Part shown: one piece after another, positions 25,546 to 33,175 of the stretch
How positions within the stretch are numbered: the stretch's first letter is position 1
Layout of the letters: each line of letters begins with the position of its first letter
Assembly (NCBI GenBank): GCA_949948735.1
Contig: CATLGV010000025.1
Span: 1-49,450, forward strand
Direction of reading: 5' to 3'
DNA: 49,450 nucleotides
From: an uncultured Lachnospiraceae bacterium
GTDB taxonomy: Bacteria > Bacillota > Clostridia > Lachnospirales > Lachnospiraceae
The notes under the pieces: generated by a model
Told to the model about the DNA's origin: nothing
The model's input: the letters and a program-made list of their open reading frames with translations, nothing else
Databases searched by the model: none
Made by a program: the position numbers and the translations under genes

Positions 25546-25574
25546 AATATATGAAGCAATTCATAAAATATGAC
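25546..25574 (-). promoter_or_regulatory. Putative sigma-E promoter of the spoIIIA operon
   Basis: The minus strand reads GTCATATT (25567-25574), 13 bp, then CATATATT (25546-25553). The sigma-E consensus is about GKMATATT, 14-15 bp, CATACANT. The -35 matches fully and the -10 at all but one base. The spacer is a base short. spoIIIA is a known sigma-E operon in B. subtilis, so position and sequence agree. Confidence 0.55.
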
Positions 25575-25634
25575 GATTCCAAAAGGACAGCTCACAATTT
25601 CCCATAGTACAAAAAACGGACATGCGACATGCAA

Positions 25635-25663
25635 TTGCAAAAGTCCTTACTTTTTGCTATAAT
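25635..25663 (+). promoter_or_regulatory. Sigma-A promoter of the G1P dehydrogenase-like gene
   Basis: TTGCAA (25635-25640), a 17-bp spacer and TATAAT (25658-25663) form a near-consensus promoter 53 bp before the ATG at 25717. It diverges from the spoIIIA promoter. Confidence 0.8.
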
Positions 25664-25716
25664 ACCTTCGATTGGCAGGATAGTTTCATCAGCGTGAGAA
25701 AGGAGTATTTCATCAA

Positions 25717-26787
25717 ATGAATAAGATTAGCGGCAGTCATATTGCAATTCCCACCCTGTTAAAAATCGAGGCGGATGCCTTAGCCCATATCGGCGCTTAC
25801 CTGAAGGACAGCGGCCTTCATCAGGTCGTCATCTATTTCGGAAACGGCCTGATTGATATGTTCGGCTACAAGGTGCTCGATTCGCTGAAGGAAGCGGATA
25901 TAGAAGTTTTAGAATACTGTGAGCTTGATACCGTCAATATTGACGATATTATCGGCCTTGCCTTTGGCCTCCCCAACGCGACGCAGGCCGTGATCGGCCT
26001 GGGCGGCGGTAAGGTCATCGACGCGGCAAAGTACATCGGTTATCTGCGGAAGCTTCCCTTTATCAGCGTTCCGACCTCCTCCTCCAGCGACGGCTTCTCA
26101 AGCGCAAGCGCATCACTGATTGTCAACGGGCGGCGCAGCTCTGTCCCCGCACGTCTGGCATACGGCATTATTGCGGATACCAATGTGATCAAAAGCGCGC
26201 CGGACAAGTTCCTCTATTCCGGCATCGGCGATATGGTCTCCAAGATTACCGCGCTCTACGACTGGAAATTCGAGGAGGCGCACGGTGCGGCGCAGGTCAA
26301 CGACTTTGCCCTGATGATCGCGAAAAAGGCCGTCAACAGCTTTGTCCGGACGCCCTTTGAAAGCATCCATGACGACCTGTTTCTGAAAGAATTGTTGGAT
26401 TCGCTTGCCATGAGCGGTATTGCAAATGAGATTGCCGGAAGCAGCGCGCCCACCAGCGGCAGCGAGCATCTGATTTCCCATGCGCTCGATAAGCTGCTTG
26501 AAACGCCCCAGCTCCACGGCGTTCAGGTCGGAATCGCGACTTATCTGATGAGCCTTGTCCAGAATCACCGCTATCAGCGAATTCATACGGTCCTGGACAA
26601 AACCGGCTTCTGGGACTATGTGTGCACGCTGTCGCTCAATGCGGAGGATTACCGCAGGGCAATCGACCTTGCGCCGTCCATCAAGCCCTTCCGCCACACG
26701 TATCTGCACGAGGAAGCTTACCGTGAGCAGGCCAAACGGCTTCTGACGGAAGACGCGACCCTGCGGAGGGTATTCGGACAATGCTGA
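25717..26787 (+). CDS. sn-glycerol-1-phosphate dehydrogenase family protein (iron/zinc alcohol dehydrogenase fold)
   Basis: This 356-residue enzyme belongs to the glycerol/sn-glycerol-1-phosphate dehydrogenase group of the metal-dependent alcohol dehydrogenase superfamily. Members reduce dihydroxyacetone phosphate to glycerol-1-phosphate with NAD(P)H. The nucleotide site GLGGGKVIDAAKY lies near 93-105. The PFISVPTSSSSDG..S..AS stretch (about 114-131) and GRRSSVPAR match the G1P dehydrogenase signature. Candidate metal ligands are D190-region Asp, the His in GSEHLISH and the His in LHGVQVG. The His that many relatives have in S-H-D-G is Ser here. It stands alone with its own promoter and a terminator at 26801. 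Function within the superfamily is inferred. Confidence 0.8.
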   Translation: MNKISGSHIAIPTLLKIEADALAHIGAYLKDSGLHQVVIYFGNGLIDMFGYKVLDSLKEADIEVLEYCELDTVNIDDIIGLAFGLPNATQAVIGLGGGKVIDAAKYIGYLRKLPFISVPTSSSSDGFSSASASLIVNGRRSSVPARLAYGIIADTNVIKSAPDKFLYSGIGDMVSKITALYDWKFEEAHGAAQVNDFALMIAKKAVNSFVRTPFESIHDDLFLKELLDSLAMSGIANEIAGSSAPTSGSEHLISHALDKLLETPQLHGVQVGIATYLMSLVQNHRYQRIHTVLDKTGFWDYVCTLSLNAEDYRRAIDLAPSIKPFRHTYLHEEAYREQAKRLLTEDATLRRVFGQC

Positions 26788-26800
26788 TAACGCTATAAAA

Positions 26801-26844
26801 GAGAAAGAGGAGCACCGGCCTTCCTGCCGGTGCTCCTCTTTCTC
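26801..26844. terminator. Perfect 19-bp bidirectional terminator
   Basis: GAGAAAGAGG...GGC (26801-26819) pairs perfectly with its complement at 26826-26844 around CTTCCT. The arms carry A-rich and T-rich ends that serve as U tracts in both directions. It separates the convergent dehydrogenase gene and pnp. Confidence 0.9.
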
Positions 26845-26865
26845 TATGCAAAATATTTCTGTCTC

Positions 26866-28992
26866 TCAGACCTGCGCCACATCTCTCATGGAGAAGCTGA
26901 TTCTGCCCATCTTATCCTTTCCTAAGCAGACAACCGTCACAATGTCTCCCAGTGTAAGAACATCCTCCACGCGGTTGATGCGCTCCTTGGAAATTCTGGA
27001 AATGTGAACCATACCCTCCTTGCCGGGCGCAAACTCGATAAACGCGCCAAACTCCTTGATGCTGACTACCTTACCCTTGAAAATCTGGCCTTCCTCAAAG
27101 TCCGTCGTGATAATCTTAATCATCTCGCAGGCCTTGTCCATCATCGCTCTGTCGGTACCGCAGATGCTCACGAAGCCGTCGTCCGTAATATCAATCTTGA
27201 CCCCGGTCTGGTCGATAATCGCATTGATGGTCTTACCTCTCTGACCCACAACATCACCGATTTTCTCAGGACTGATCTGCATCTGGATAATCTTTGGCGC
27301 AAACTCGCCCACCGTAGGCCTTGGCTGTCCGATGCAGGGAAGCATAATCTCATTCAGGATGTACATTCTCGCATCCTTTGTCTTGGCAATCGCCTCCTCA
27401 ACGATAGGCCTTGTCAGACCGTGAATCTTAATATCCATCTGTATCGCCGTAATACCGTCCCTGGTGCCGGCTACCTTAAAGTCCATATCGCCAAAGAAGT
27501 CCTCAAGTCCCTGAATATCCGTGAGAACAATATAGTCGTCATCCGTATCGCCCGTTACAAGGCCGCAGGAAATACCTGCTACCGGCTTCTTAATCGGAAC
27601 ACCCGCCGCCATCAGCGACATCGTGGACGCACAGATAGAGCCCTGTGAGGTAGAGCCGTTGGACTCAAAGGTCTCGGATACGGTACGGATTGCGTACGGG
27701 AACTCCTCCTCTGTAGGAAGCACCGGCACCAGCGCCTTCTCTGCCAGCGCGCCGTGCCCGATCTCGCGTCTTCCCGGTCCTCTTGAGGGCTTGGTCTCGC
27801 CAACGGAATATGACGGGAAATTGTAATGATGCATATATCTCTTGGCCGTGTCGTTCTCATCAAGGCCGTCAATCCGCTGAACCTCAGACAGCGGCGCAAG
27901 CGTTGTAACTGTACAAATCTGCGTCTGTCCGCGTGTAAACATCGCGGAGCCGTGCACTCTCGGAATAATGTCGACCTCGGCCGCAAGCGGACGAATCTGT
28001 GTAACCGCACGGCCGTCCGGACGCTTATGATCCTTCAGAATCATCTTGCGCACCGTCTTCTTCTGATACTGGTAGATTGCTTCGCCAAGGATTGCAAGCC
28101 ACTCCTCGTTCTCCGCAAAAGCCTCTTCCAGCTTTTCCGTAATCCTGCGGATATTCTCCTCGCGCACCTGCTTCTCATCCGTGAATACAGCCGTCTCCAT
28201 CTCCTCAGGCGGAACAAGCTCCTTCATTCTGTCGAACATCTCTTCCGGAATCGCGCAGCTTGTATAGCTGTGCTTTGCCCTGCCGCACTCCGCCGTGATC
28301 TTGTTGATAAACGCGATAATGGTCTGATTGATCTCATGGCACTTGTAAATCGCCTCAATCATCTTATCCTCGGGAACCTCGTTCGCGCCGGCCTCGATCA
28401 TAATCACCTTCTCGCTCGTGGAAGCCACCGTAAGCTGCATGTCCCCGTCTCTCCACTGATCCTGACCGGGATTCACAATAAACTCACCGTCCACCAGTCC
28501 CATCTGGGTCGTCGCACAGGGGCCGTCAAAGGGAATATCGGAAATCGACGTAACAATCGCAGAGCCGATCATCGCTACCAGCTCCGGACGGCACGCGGGA
28601 TCCACGCTCATTACCATATTGTTGAGGGTCACATCATTTCTGTAGTCCTTCGGGAAGAGCGGACGCATCGGCCGATCGATAACGCGGCTCGTAAGAACGG
28701 CATTCTCACTCGCCTTACCCTCTCTCTTATTAAAGCCTCCCGGAATCTTGCCCACAGAGTACAGCTTCTCTTCATACTCCACCGAAAGCGGGAAGAAATC
28801 AATGCCGTCCCTGGGCTTATCGGAAGCCGTCGCCGTACAGAGCACCGTTGTGTCCCCGTAATGCATCAGCGCAGCGCCGTTCGCCTGCGCGGCTACCCTG
28901 CCGATGTCAACCGTCAATGTACGCCCTGCAAGCTCCAGGCTGTACGCCTTATAGGACTTGTCCTTTTTTTCACTGAATGTCACATAATCCAT
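26866..28992 (-). CDS. pnp: Polyribonucleotide nucleotidyltransferase (PNPase)
   Basis: PNPase degrades RNA phosphorolytically 3' to 5'. The protein shows two RNase PH domains (the second with GRRE(IGH)GALAEKAL and SNGSTSQGSICA), then a KH domain (IGDVVGQRGKTIN near 560) and a C-terminal S1 domain (GQIFKGKVVSIKEFGAFIEF). I prefer the ATG at 28992, with GGAG 7 bp upstream, over the ATG at 28998, which leaves only one base after the GGAG. It follows rpsO, the widely conserved rpsO-pnp order, with a terminator and a structured leader between them. Confidence 0.97.
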   Translation of the reverse strand: MDYVTFSEKKDKSYKAYSLELAGRTLTVDIGRVAAQANGAALMHYGDTTVLCTATASDKPRDGIDFFPLSVEYEEKLYSVGKIPGGFNKREGKASENAVLTSRVIDRPMRPLFPKDYRNDVTLNNMVMSVDPACRPELVAMIGSAIVTSISDIPFDGPCATTQMGLVDGEFIVNPGQDQWRDGDMQLTVASTSEKVIMIEAGANEVPEDKMIEAIYKCHEINQTIIAFINKITAECGRAKHSYTSCAIPEEMFDRMKELVPPEEMETAVFTDEKQVREENIRRITEKLEEAFAENEEWLAILGEAIYQYQKKTVRKMILKDHKRPDGRAVTQIRPLAAEVDIIPRVHGSAMFTRGQTQICTVTTLAPLSEVQRIDGLDENDTAKRYMHHYNFPSYSVGETKPSRGPGRREIGHGALAEKALVPVLPTEEEFPYAIRTVSETFESNGSTSQGSICASTMSLMAAGVPIKKPVAGISCGLVTGDTDDDYIVLTDIQGLEDFFGDMDFKVAGTRDGITAIQMDIKIHGLTRPIVEEAIAKTKDARMYILNEIMLPCIGQPRPTVGEFAPKIIQMQISPEKIGDVVGQRGKTINAIIDQTGVKIDITDDGFVSICGTDRAMMDKACEMIKIITTDFEEGQIFKGKVVSIKEFGAFIEFAPGKEGMVHISRISKERINRVEDVLTLGDIVTVVCLGKDKMGRISFSMRDVAQV

Positions 28993-29020
28993 ACTCATTC
29001 TCCTTTTCTTTTTGATAATC

Positions 29021-29103
29021 TCAGATAGAAGGAGCCGAAACTACTGAAAACTCCGCGAGGCTTCACAGCTTTTTCAGCGGTCTCGAGCAATTCTTCTATC
29101 TGA
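29021..29103 (-). ncRNA. Long imperfect hairpin in the pnp 5' leader
   Basis: The outer arms TCAGATAGAAG (29021-29031 on plus) and CTTCTATCTGA (29093-29103) pair perfectly over 11 bp. Inside, CTGAAAA (29044-29050) pairs with TTTTCAG (29071-29077). The structure ends about 30 bp before the pnp ATG. In E. coli a double-stranded pnp leader is cut by RNase III and mediates autoregulation by PNPase; a similar role here is inference. Confidence 0.6.
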
Positions 29104-29153
29104 TAAGCGCTCCGTTTACTTCACAATGCAGACCTGTGCATGGGGCTGCGCAT

Positions 29154-29181
29154 AAAAGGAGCGGTTTTATCCGCTCCTTTT
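29154..29181 (-). terminator. rpsO terminator
   Basis: AAAAGGAGCGG (29154-29164) pairs with CCGCTCCTTTT (29171-29181) around TTTTAT. It begins 10 bp after the rpsO stop. The T-rich 3' arm gives a short U tract in the minus direction. It may be partial, allowing read-through into pnp. Confidence 0.8.
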
Positions 29182-29190
29182 GTATTAACA

Positions 29191-29457
29191 TTACTTTCTG
29201 ATACCAAGTCTCTCAATCAGAGCACGATATCTTTCGATGTCGGTCTTCTTTAAATAGTCAAGCAAACCGCGTCTCTGACCTACCATCTTCAAAAGGCCGC
29301 GCCTTGAGTGATGATCCTTCTGATTCTTCTTCAGGTGCTCGGTCAGCTCCTGAATCCTTGCCGTCAAAACAGCCACCTGAACCTCCGGTGAGCCTGTATC
29401 GCCCGGTGTCCTTGCATACTCGGCAATAATCGCCTGCTTCTTTTCCTTTGCTATCAT
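29191..29457 (-). CDS. rpsO: 30S ribosomal protein S15
   Basis: S15 binds 16S rRNA early in 30S assembly. The 88-residue protein has the conserved sequence [15 protein letters not shown] near 23 and [14 protein letters not shown](G)LLDYL. The start is the ATG at 29457, with GGAGGG 7 bp upstream. A structured leader (29495-29541) and a sigma-A promoter (29580-29608) precede it. Confidence 0.98.
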   Translation of the reverse strand: MIAKEKKQAIIAEYARTPGDTGSPEVQVAVLTARIQELTEHLKKNQKDHHSRRGLLKMVGQRRGLLDYLKKTDIERYRALIERLGIRK

Positions 29458-29494
29458 TGTAAAACCCTCCATTAATAAAATATTCGTATTGAAC

Positions 29495-29541
29495 GCCGGA
29501 TACCAAGCATGGGTCGGAGCGTCCCGGCACCGGGTATCGGC
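29495..29541 (-). ncRNA. Structured rpsO 5' leader, probable S15-binding autoregulatory RNA
   Basis: GCCGGATACC (29495-29504) pairs with GGTATC-GGC (29533-29541) leaving one bulged G. An inner GGG/CCC stem (29511-29524) and an outer TTGAA/TTCAA pairing (29489-29493 / 29546-29550) extend it. It ends 37 bp before the rpsO ATG. S15 represses its own mRNA through different leader folds in several bacterial groups; this one is inferred from position and pairing. Confidence 0.55.
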
Positions 29542-29579
29542 TGTATTCAACTATGCGCCGCTTTACAGCACACTTATGT

Positions 29580-29608
29580 AGTATAGCATAGATATTATTC
29601 TATTGCAA
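29580..29608 (-). promoter_or_regulatory. Sigma-A promoter of rpsO
   Basis: On minus, TTGCAA (29603-29608), 17 bp, TATACT (29580-29585). The predicted transcript starts near 29573 and has a leader of about 115 nt. Confidence 0.8.
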
Positions 29609-29622
29609 CTTTTTTTTGATTT

Positions 29623-31329
29623 TTAAGCGGGCAACACAAACTTTGAAATCAGCGAATCCAGCTGCTCCGCCTGTGCGGACAGCTCCTGGCTTGTCGCCGA
29701 AGACTCCTCCGCAACCGCCGCATTGGTCTGGACTACATCCGAAATCTGCGTTATTCCGATCTCTGCCTCCTGCGTGGTCGTTGCCTGCGCCGTCGACGCA
29801 GTGCTCAGCTCTCTGGAGGACGCCGCAATCTTCCGAATACCCTCCACAACGGTCTCGATAGACGCCACTGCGCGGCCGGCTACCTTATTGCCGTTCTCAA
29901 CCTCGGCCATCGCTCCTTCAATCAGCCTGCGGGTATCCACCGCCGACTTGCTGCTCTGCTCCGCAAGCTGGCGGATCTGGTCAGCCACAACGGAAAAGCC
30001 GCGGCCCGCGTCGCCCGCTCTTGCCGCCTCGATGGATGCGTTGAGGGAAAGCAGATTGGTCTGAGAAGCAATGCTCTCAATCTCGGAAATAATATTTCCG
30101 ATTTCCATGGAGGTCTCATGGATGCGCTGCATCGCCTCCACCATTTCCTTTATATCGGCATTGCTGTTATCCGCCACATCTGCGTAATGCTGGGACTGCT
30201 GGTAAGCCTCCTCCGCACAATCCGCCGCATTCTTGGCCGCATCGGCAATTGTCGTAATCGTTGCCTGAAGCTCCTCCACAGCGCCTGCCTGCTCCGTAGC
30301 GCCCTCCGCAAGACTCTGGGAGGTCTCCGCGAGGTTTCCGGAACCGGCCGACACCTGTACGGAGGACTCCCCGATAAACCGTATGGTCTCGATCATGGAG
30401 TTGCGCATATTCCGCATGGATACTATCAGCTGTTCAAACTCGCCCCTGTACTTTGAAGAATCCTTTGTCCTCACAGTGTAATCCGAATCCGCCATCTTAC
30501 TCAGTACATATTCCACATCCGAAATAATGAAGTTCAGCGTTGCCGACATATCGTTGGCCGACGCCACCATCTCCGAAACCTCATCCTGCGTGTCCGCAGC
30601 GGGAAACGGACTGGACAAGTCGCCGTGCGCAAAGCGCTCCAGCCGCTCGCCAAGCGCAATCAGCGGCCTGGAAATCCCCGATGCGATGTTTGCGCCCAGA
30701 CGGACGGACATCACCATCGCTATAATGATAACTGCCGCAATCACAATCACGAGGATTGTGCACACAAGCGACAGGGTAGACGAAAGGCTGTCCCCCCGCT
30801 CCACCTTAATATCCATGATATCTATCAGTTCGTCGTTAATCTTGTCATAGAGCGGCATCAGCTCGGTCATCGCCCGGCTTTGCGCCTCCTCGCTGAGCGC
30901 CTTGTCAGTCGTGCTGCCCAGCTCGATGATTTCATTGTCCAGCGCCCAATACGCCGGCAGCTGATCAGCAATATCACGATAAACCCTTTTGTTCTCATCC
31001 GACACCATAAACTTTTCCAGCTCCGCGAAGCTTTCCGTAAAGCTGCGCACACTCTCCTCATGCGAAGCCCTCATGCTCTTTATGGCTTCCTCGTCGTCAT
31101 ATCCGATACAGCCGCGGAGCGTCGAACGCGCCTCCGCGAAATGCGTCATCGACTTCCCGACATCCCCCTGCGCAAATCCGTAATCCTCCAGCGCACCAGC
31201 ATAGACCTTCGCCACCGCGATAATCGTTATCAGCGCAAGCACCGCCACTACCGCCGGTATCCCCGATGAAATCACAAATCCACGCACCAGACGCTCCTTA
31301 ATGCGATATTTGTTAAGCTTTTTTCCCAT
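29623..31329 (-). CDS. Methyl-accepting chemotaxis protein
   Basis: This transmembrane chemoreceptor signals to CheA/CheW. From the ATG at 31329 (AAGGAGG 8 bp upstream) the protein is 568 residues. TM1 is at about 18-40. A helical external domain of about 140 residues (four-helix-bundle type) follows, then TM2 at 188-208, HAMP at 210-262 and a signalling domain. The hairpin tip [26 protein letters not shown] (419-444 region) is intact, followed by [13 protein letters not shown]. The frame extends to 31473, but the added part lacks a ribosome binding site. No other chemotaxis gene is nearby, so it is an orphan receptor whose ligand cannot be read. Confidence 0.95.
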   Translation of the reverse strand: MGKKLNKYRIKERLVRGFVISSGIPAVVAVLALITIIAVAKVYAGALEDYGFAQGDVGKSMTHFAEARSTLRGCIGYDDEEAIKSMRASHEESVRSFTESFAELEKFMVSDENKRVYRDIADQLPAYWALDNEIIELGSTTDKALSEEAQSRAMTELMPLYDKINDELIDIMDIKVERGDSLSSTLSLVCTILVIVIAAVIIIAMVMSVRLGANIASGISRPLIALGERLERFAHGDLSSPFPAADTQDEVSEMVASANDMSATLNFIISDVEYVLSKMADSDYTVRTKDSSKYRGEFEQLIVSMRNMRNSMIETIRFIGESSVQVSAGSGNLAETSQSLAEGATEQAGAVEELQATITTIADAAKNAADCAEEAYQQSQHYADVADNSNADIKEMVEAMQRIHETSMEIGNIISEIESIASQTNLLSLNASIEAARAGDAGRGFSVVADQIRQLAEQSSKSAVDTRRLIEGAMAEVENGNKVAGRAVASIETVVEGIRKIAASSRELSTASTAQATTTQEAEIGITQISDVVQTNAAVAEESSATSQELSAQAEQLDSLISKFVLPA

Positions 31330-31459
31330 TCCCTGTTCCTCCTTGTACACGCTTGCGGCCTTGCAGCCGCGCTCTTTGTTACGGTCAGATAAAAAAGCCA
31401 AAAAACTGTCCTCACATCCCGTAACATCCCCCACACAGGCCGTACAAAGGAAACACAAA

Positions 31460-31489
31460 ATAATGTATTTCAAGATAAATGACTGGCAA
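31460..31489 (-). promoter_or_regulatory. Possible promoter of the chemoreceptor gene
   Basis: On minus, TTGCCA (31484-31489), 18 bp, CATTAT (31460-31465), about 130 bp before the start. A TAAA-N15-GCCAGTCA sequence overlaps it and faintly resembles a sigma-D motility promoter (TAAA-N15-GCCGATAT), which cannot be distinguished by eye. Confidence 0.4.
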
Positions 31490-31713
31490 CTTTCTTCTTA
31501 CTTTTATCTGGCTGCTTCTATTTTAACATATTTCTAAATATTTGTGTAAAAATTTGGAATTTTTTTCTTACATTTGTAAAAACGCAGGCCCGGCGGCCTG
31601 CGTTCAAAGAATATGCAGCTTCTCTGCATATTCTTTCTGAATCAACACTACTGCTGCCGCTTTTTCCTGCAGCATATAAAAACGCAGGCCCGGCGGCCTG
31701 CGTTCAAAGTCCC
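31490..31713 (-). repeat. Array of terminator hairpins with a duplicated 33-bp unit
   Basis: Two identical 33-bp units at 31577-31609 and 31677-31709 are exactly 100 bp apart. Each holds a 10-bp perfect stem (AACGCAGGCC / GGCCTGCGTT) with a 4-base loop, followed on the minus strand by TTTTTA, so each is a terminator for the NlpC/P60 gene. Between them AAAGAATATGCAG (31606-31618) pairs with CTGCATATTCTTT (31624-31636), a 13-bp perfect stem. No gene is visible in 31330-31713. Confidence 0.8.
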
Positions 31714-33018
31714 TTATAAATAGCGTCTGATACACGCGATTGTCCTGTAGTTCATCCCTGAAATCTTAATGCCTGTCTTGGGGCTTGAGGCATGAATCAC
31801 CTGCCCGCCGCCGATATAAATCGCCACATGGTTAATCGAACCGTTCTTGGAATAGAACACCAGATCTCCCGGCTGTGCCTCCGCCGCGCTGATTCTCGTG
31901 CCAAGCTGCGCCTGCGAAGCCGCATGATGCGGCAGGCTGATGCCGTACTTCTTATAAATGCTCAGCGTAAAGCCGGAGCAGTCCGCACCGTTTGTAAGGC
32001 TTGTGCCGCCCCATACGTAGGGATTCCCGATAAACTGCTTCGCATACTGTACCAATGCGACTCTCACGTCTGATACGCCTTGTCCGTAGAGCAGCTCCGT
32101 AAGCGTTACCGCCTTCTCCAGCCGTTCCTCCACATCCACATATTCTCCGGAAACATACGCCTCCTCGTCATCAAGCAGGAACTTTACCCAGCCGTTGGCC
32201 ATCACGTCCACCACCTCAAGCTCCTCCCCCTCGGGAATCAGCGTGATAACCGCACAGTCGGTATTCGGCTCTTCCCGTACCTTCAGCGTCTGCGTATTGA
32301 CAACCGCGATCATCGAGGCCGCCTCTTTGCCCCGCGCGACTGCATCCTCTCCCGTATAGAGATACTCTGTGCTGCAATAGCCCTCTACCTTTCCGGACTT
32401 GATATGCGCCCAGCCGTTATTTACCTCCAAAATCTCACAGGCGGCGTCCTTCGAAAGCTTTCCGACAAGCTTTCCGTCCTCCGAAGGCTCCTGCCGGATA
32501 TTCAGATGGTTGTCGACATGCGCAATACCGAGATTGGTATATCCCCAATACGTTACCGGCTCTGCCAAAGCCAGCGCCGCCTCCGATACCTCCGCATCCA
32601 CTGCCACAAGCCCCATATCGTCCATGGCTGCATCAAGAACCGTCCCTATGCCCGCCGACAGCCTTAGCGGCATGTCCGGCGCAGGCTCCTGCGTCATATT
32701 CTCGTCCAGCACCGCTCCGGCCCCGGCAGAAAGCCGTACCGCTCCGCTGTCAAGACCGTTCGTATTGCCCGCAGGCGCCGCAAAATCCACGCCGCCCTGC
32801 ACAGACATCCCGGCCGCACGCTCGTCCAGCACCGCTCCGGCCCCGGCGGAAAGCCGCACGGCGCCGTCGTCAGCTTCCTCCGAGAAGTCCGCAGCATACA
32901 GCGCCTCCCGATCCGGCGTCTCCTGCCCGGCACTCGCGTAGGTACCGCTCCCAATCAGCAGCACCAGACCCACACTTGAAATTGTCACCACGTATTTCAG
33001 TCTTGTTAATTTTCTCAT
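31714..33018 (-). CDS. Secreted SH3-NlpC/P60 peptidoglycan hydrolase with N-terminal RLSAG repeats
   Basis: The 434-residue protein starts with a signal peptide (cleavage near ASA-GQ, residue 30). Three copies of a short motif follow (GAVRLSAGAGAVLDE at 52-66 and 92-106; a weaker RLSAGIGTVLD at about 119-129). Two bacterial SH3 domains come next (about 162-222 and 235-297). The C-terminal NlpC/P60 domain (315-434) has C347 in GADCSGF, H397 in INHVAI and H409 in VIHASS, the usual catalytic set for a gamma-D-glutamyl-diamino acid endopeptidase. The promoter is strong, and WalR-like boxes lie just after it (33046-33073). The ribosome binding site is weak. It likely acts in cell-wall turnover. 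Confidence 0.92.
   Translation of the reverse strand: MRKLTRLKYVVTISSVGLVLLIGSGTYASAGQETPDREALYAADFSEEADDGAVRLSAGAGAVLDERAAGMSVQGGVDFAAPAGNTNGLDSGAVRLSAGAGAVLDENMTQEPAPDMPLRLSAGIGTVLDAAMDDMGLVAVDAEVSEAALALAEPVTYWGYTNLGIAHVDNHLNIRQEPSEDGKLVGKLSKDAACEILEVNNGWAHIKSGKVEGYCSTEYLYTGEDAVARGKEAASMIAVVNTQTLKVREEPNTDCAVITLIPEGEELEVVDVMANGWVKFLLDDEEAYVSGEYVDVEERLEKAVTLTELLYGQGVSDVRVALVQYAKQFIGNPYVWGGTSLTNGADCSGFTLSIYKKYGISLPHHAASQAQLGTRISAAEAQPGDLVFYSKNGSINHVAIYIGGGQVIHASSPKTGIKISGMNYRTIACIRRYL
32701..32871. repeat. 120-bp-spaced direct repeat inside the NlpC/P60 gene
   Basis: About 50 bp at 32701-32750 recur at 32821-32870, the first 27 bases being identical. They encode the two RLSAGAGAVLDE motifs. 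A diverged third copy lies near 32631-32670. The high DNA identity points to recent duplication or gene conversion. Confidence 0.85.
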
Positions 33019-33045
33019 CCTGATTATCCGTTAAACTTTTAAGTT

Positions 33046-33073
33046 TTTACAAAATTGTTACATTTTCATTACA
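33046..33073 (-). promoter_or_regulatory. Three WalR-like half sites downstream of the hydrolase promoter
   Basis: The minus strand reads TGTAAT (33068-33073), GAAAA, TGTAAC (33057-33062), AATTT, TGTAAA (33046-33051). The WalR (YycF) consensus is TGTWAH-N5-TGTWAH, so these are two overlapping perfect matches in an 11-bp phase. They sit just after the -10, where a bound regulator would block or modulate initiation. WalRK controls cell-wall hydrolases in Firmicutes, which fits the gene. Confidence 0.6.
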
Positions 33074-33078
33074 CCTTT

Positions 33079-33107
33079 ACTATAGCACACCCCTCTTCCC
33101 CTGTCAA
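33079..33107 (-). promoter_or_regulatory. Strong sigma-A promoter of the NlpC/P60 hydrolase gene
   Basis: On minus, a consensus TTGACA (33102-33107), 17 bp, TATAGT (33079-33084). The predicted 5' leader is about 55 nt and contains the WalR-like boxes. Confidence 0.9.
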
Positions 33108-33175
33108 CACCCTCCGGCGTTCATTTTTGCCGACGGCCAAGCCCCGGCAGAGCTTCCGCTGCCTGTCCGCGGGAC

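Noticed and set aside
31330..31473. Upstream extension of the chemoreceptor frame
   Set aside because: No ribosome binding site precedes it. The ATG at 31329 has AAGGAGG 8 bp upstream and gives a normal MCP N-terminus.
31330..31489. A c-di-GMP or other riboswitch before the chemoreceptor gene
   Set aside because: Only a short GCGGC/GCCGC hairpin is visible. The conserved riboswitch bases I would expect are not present.
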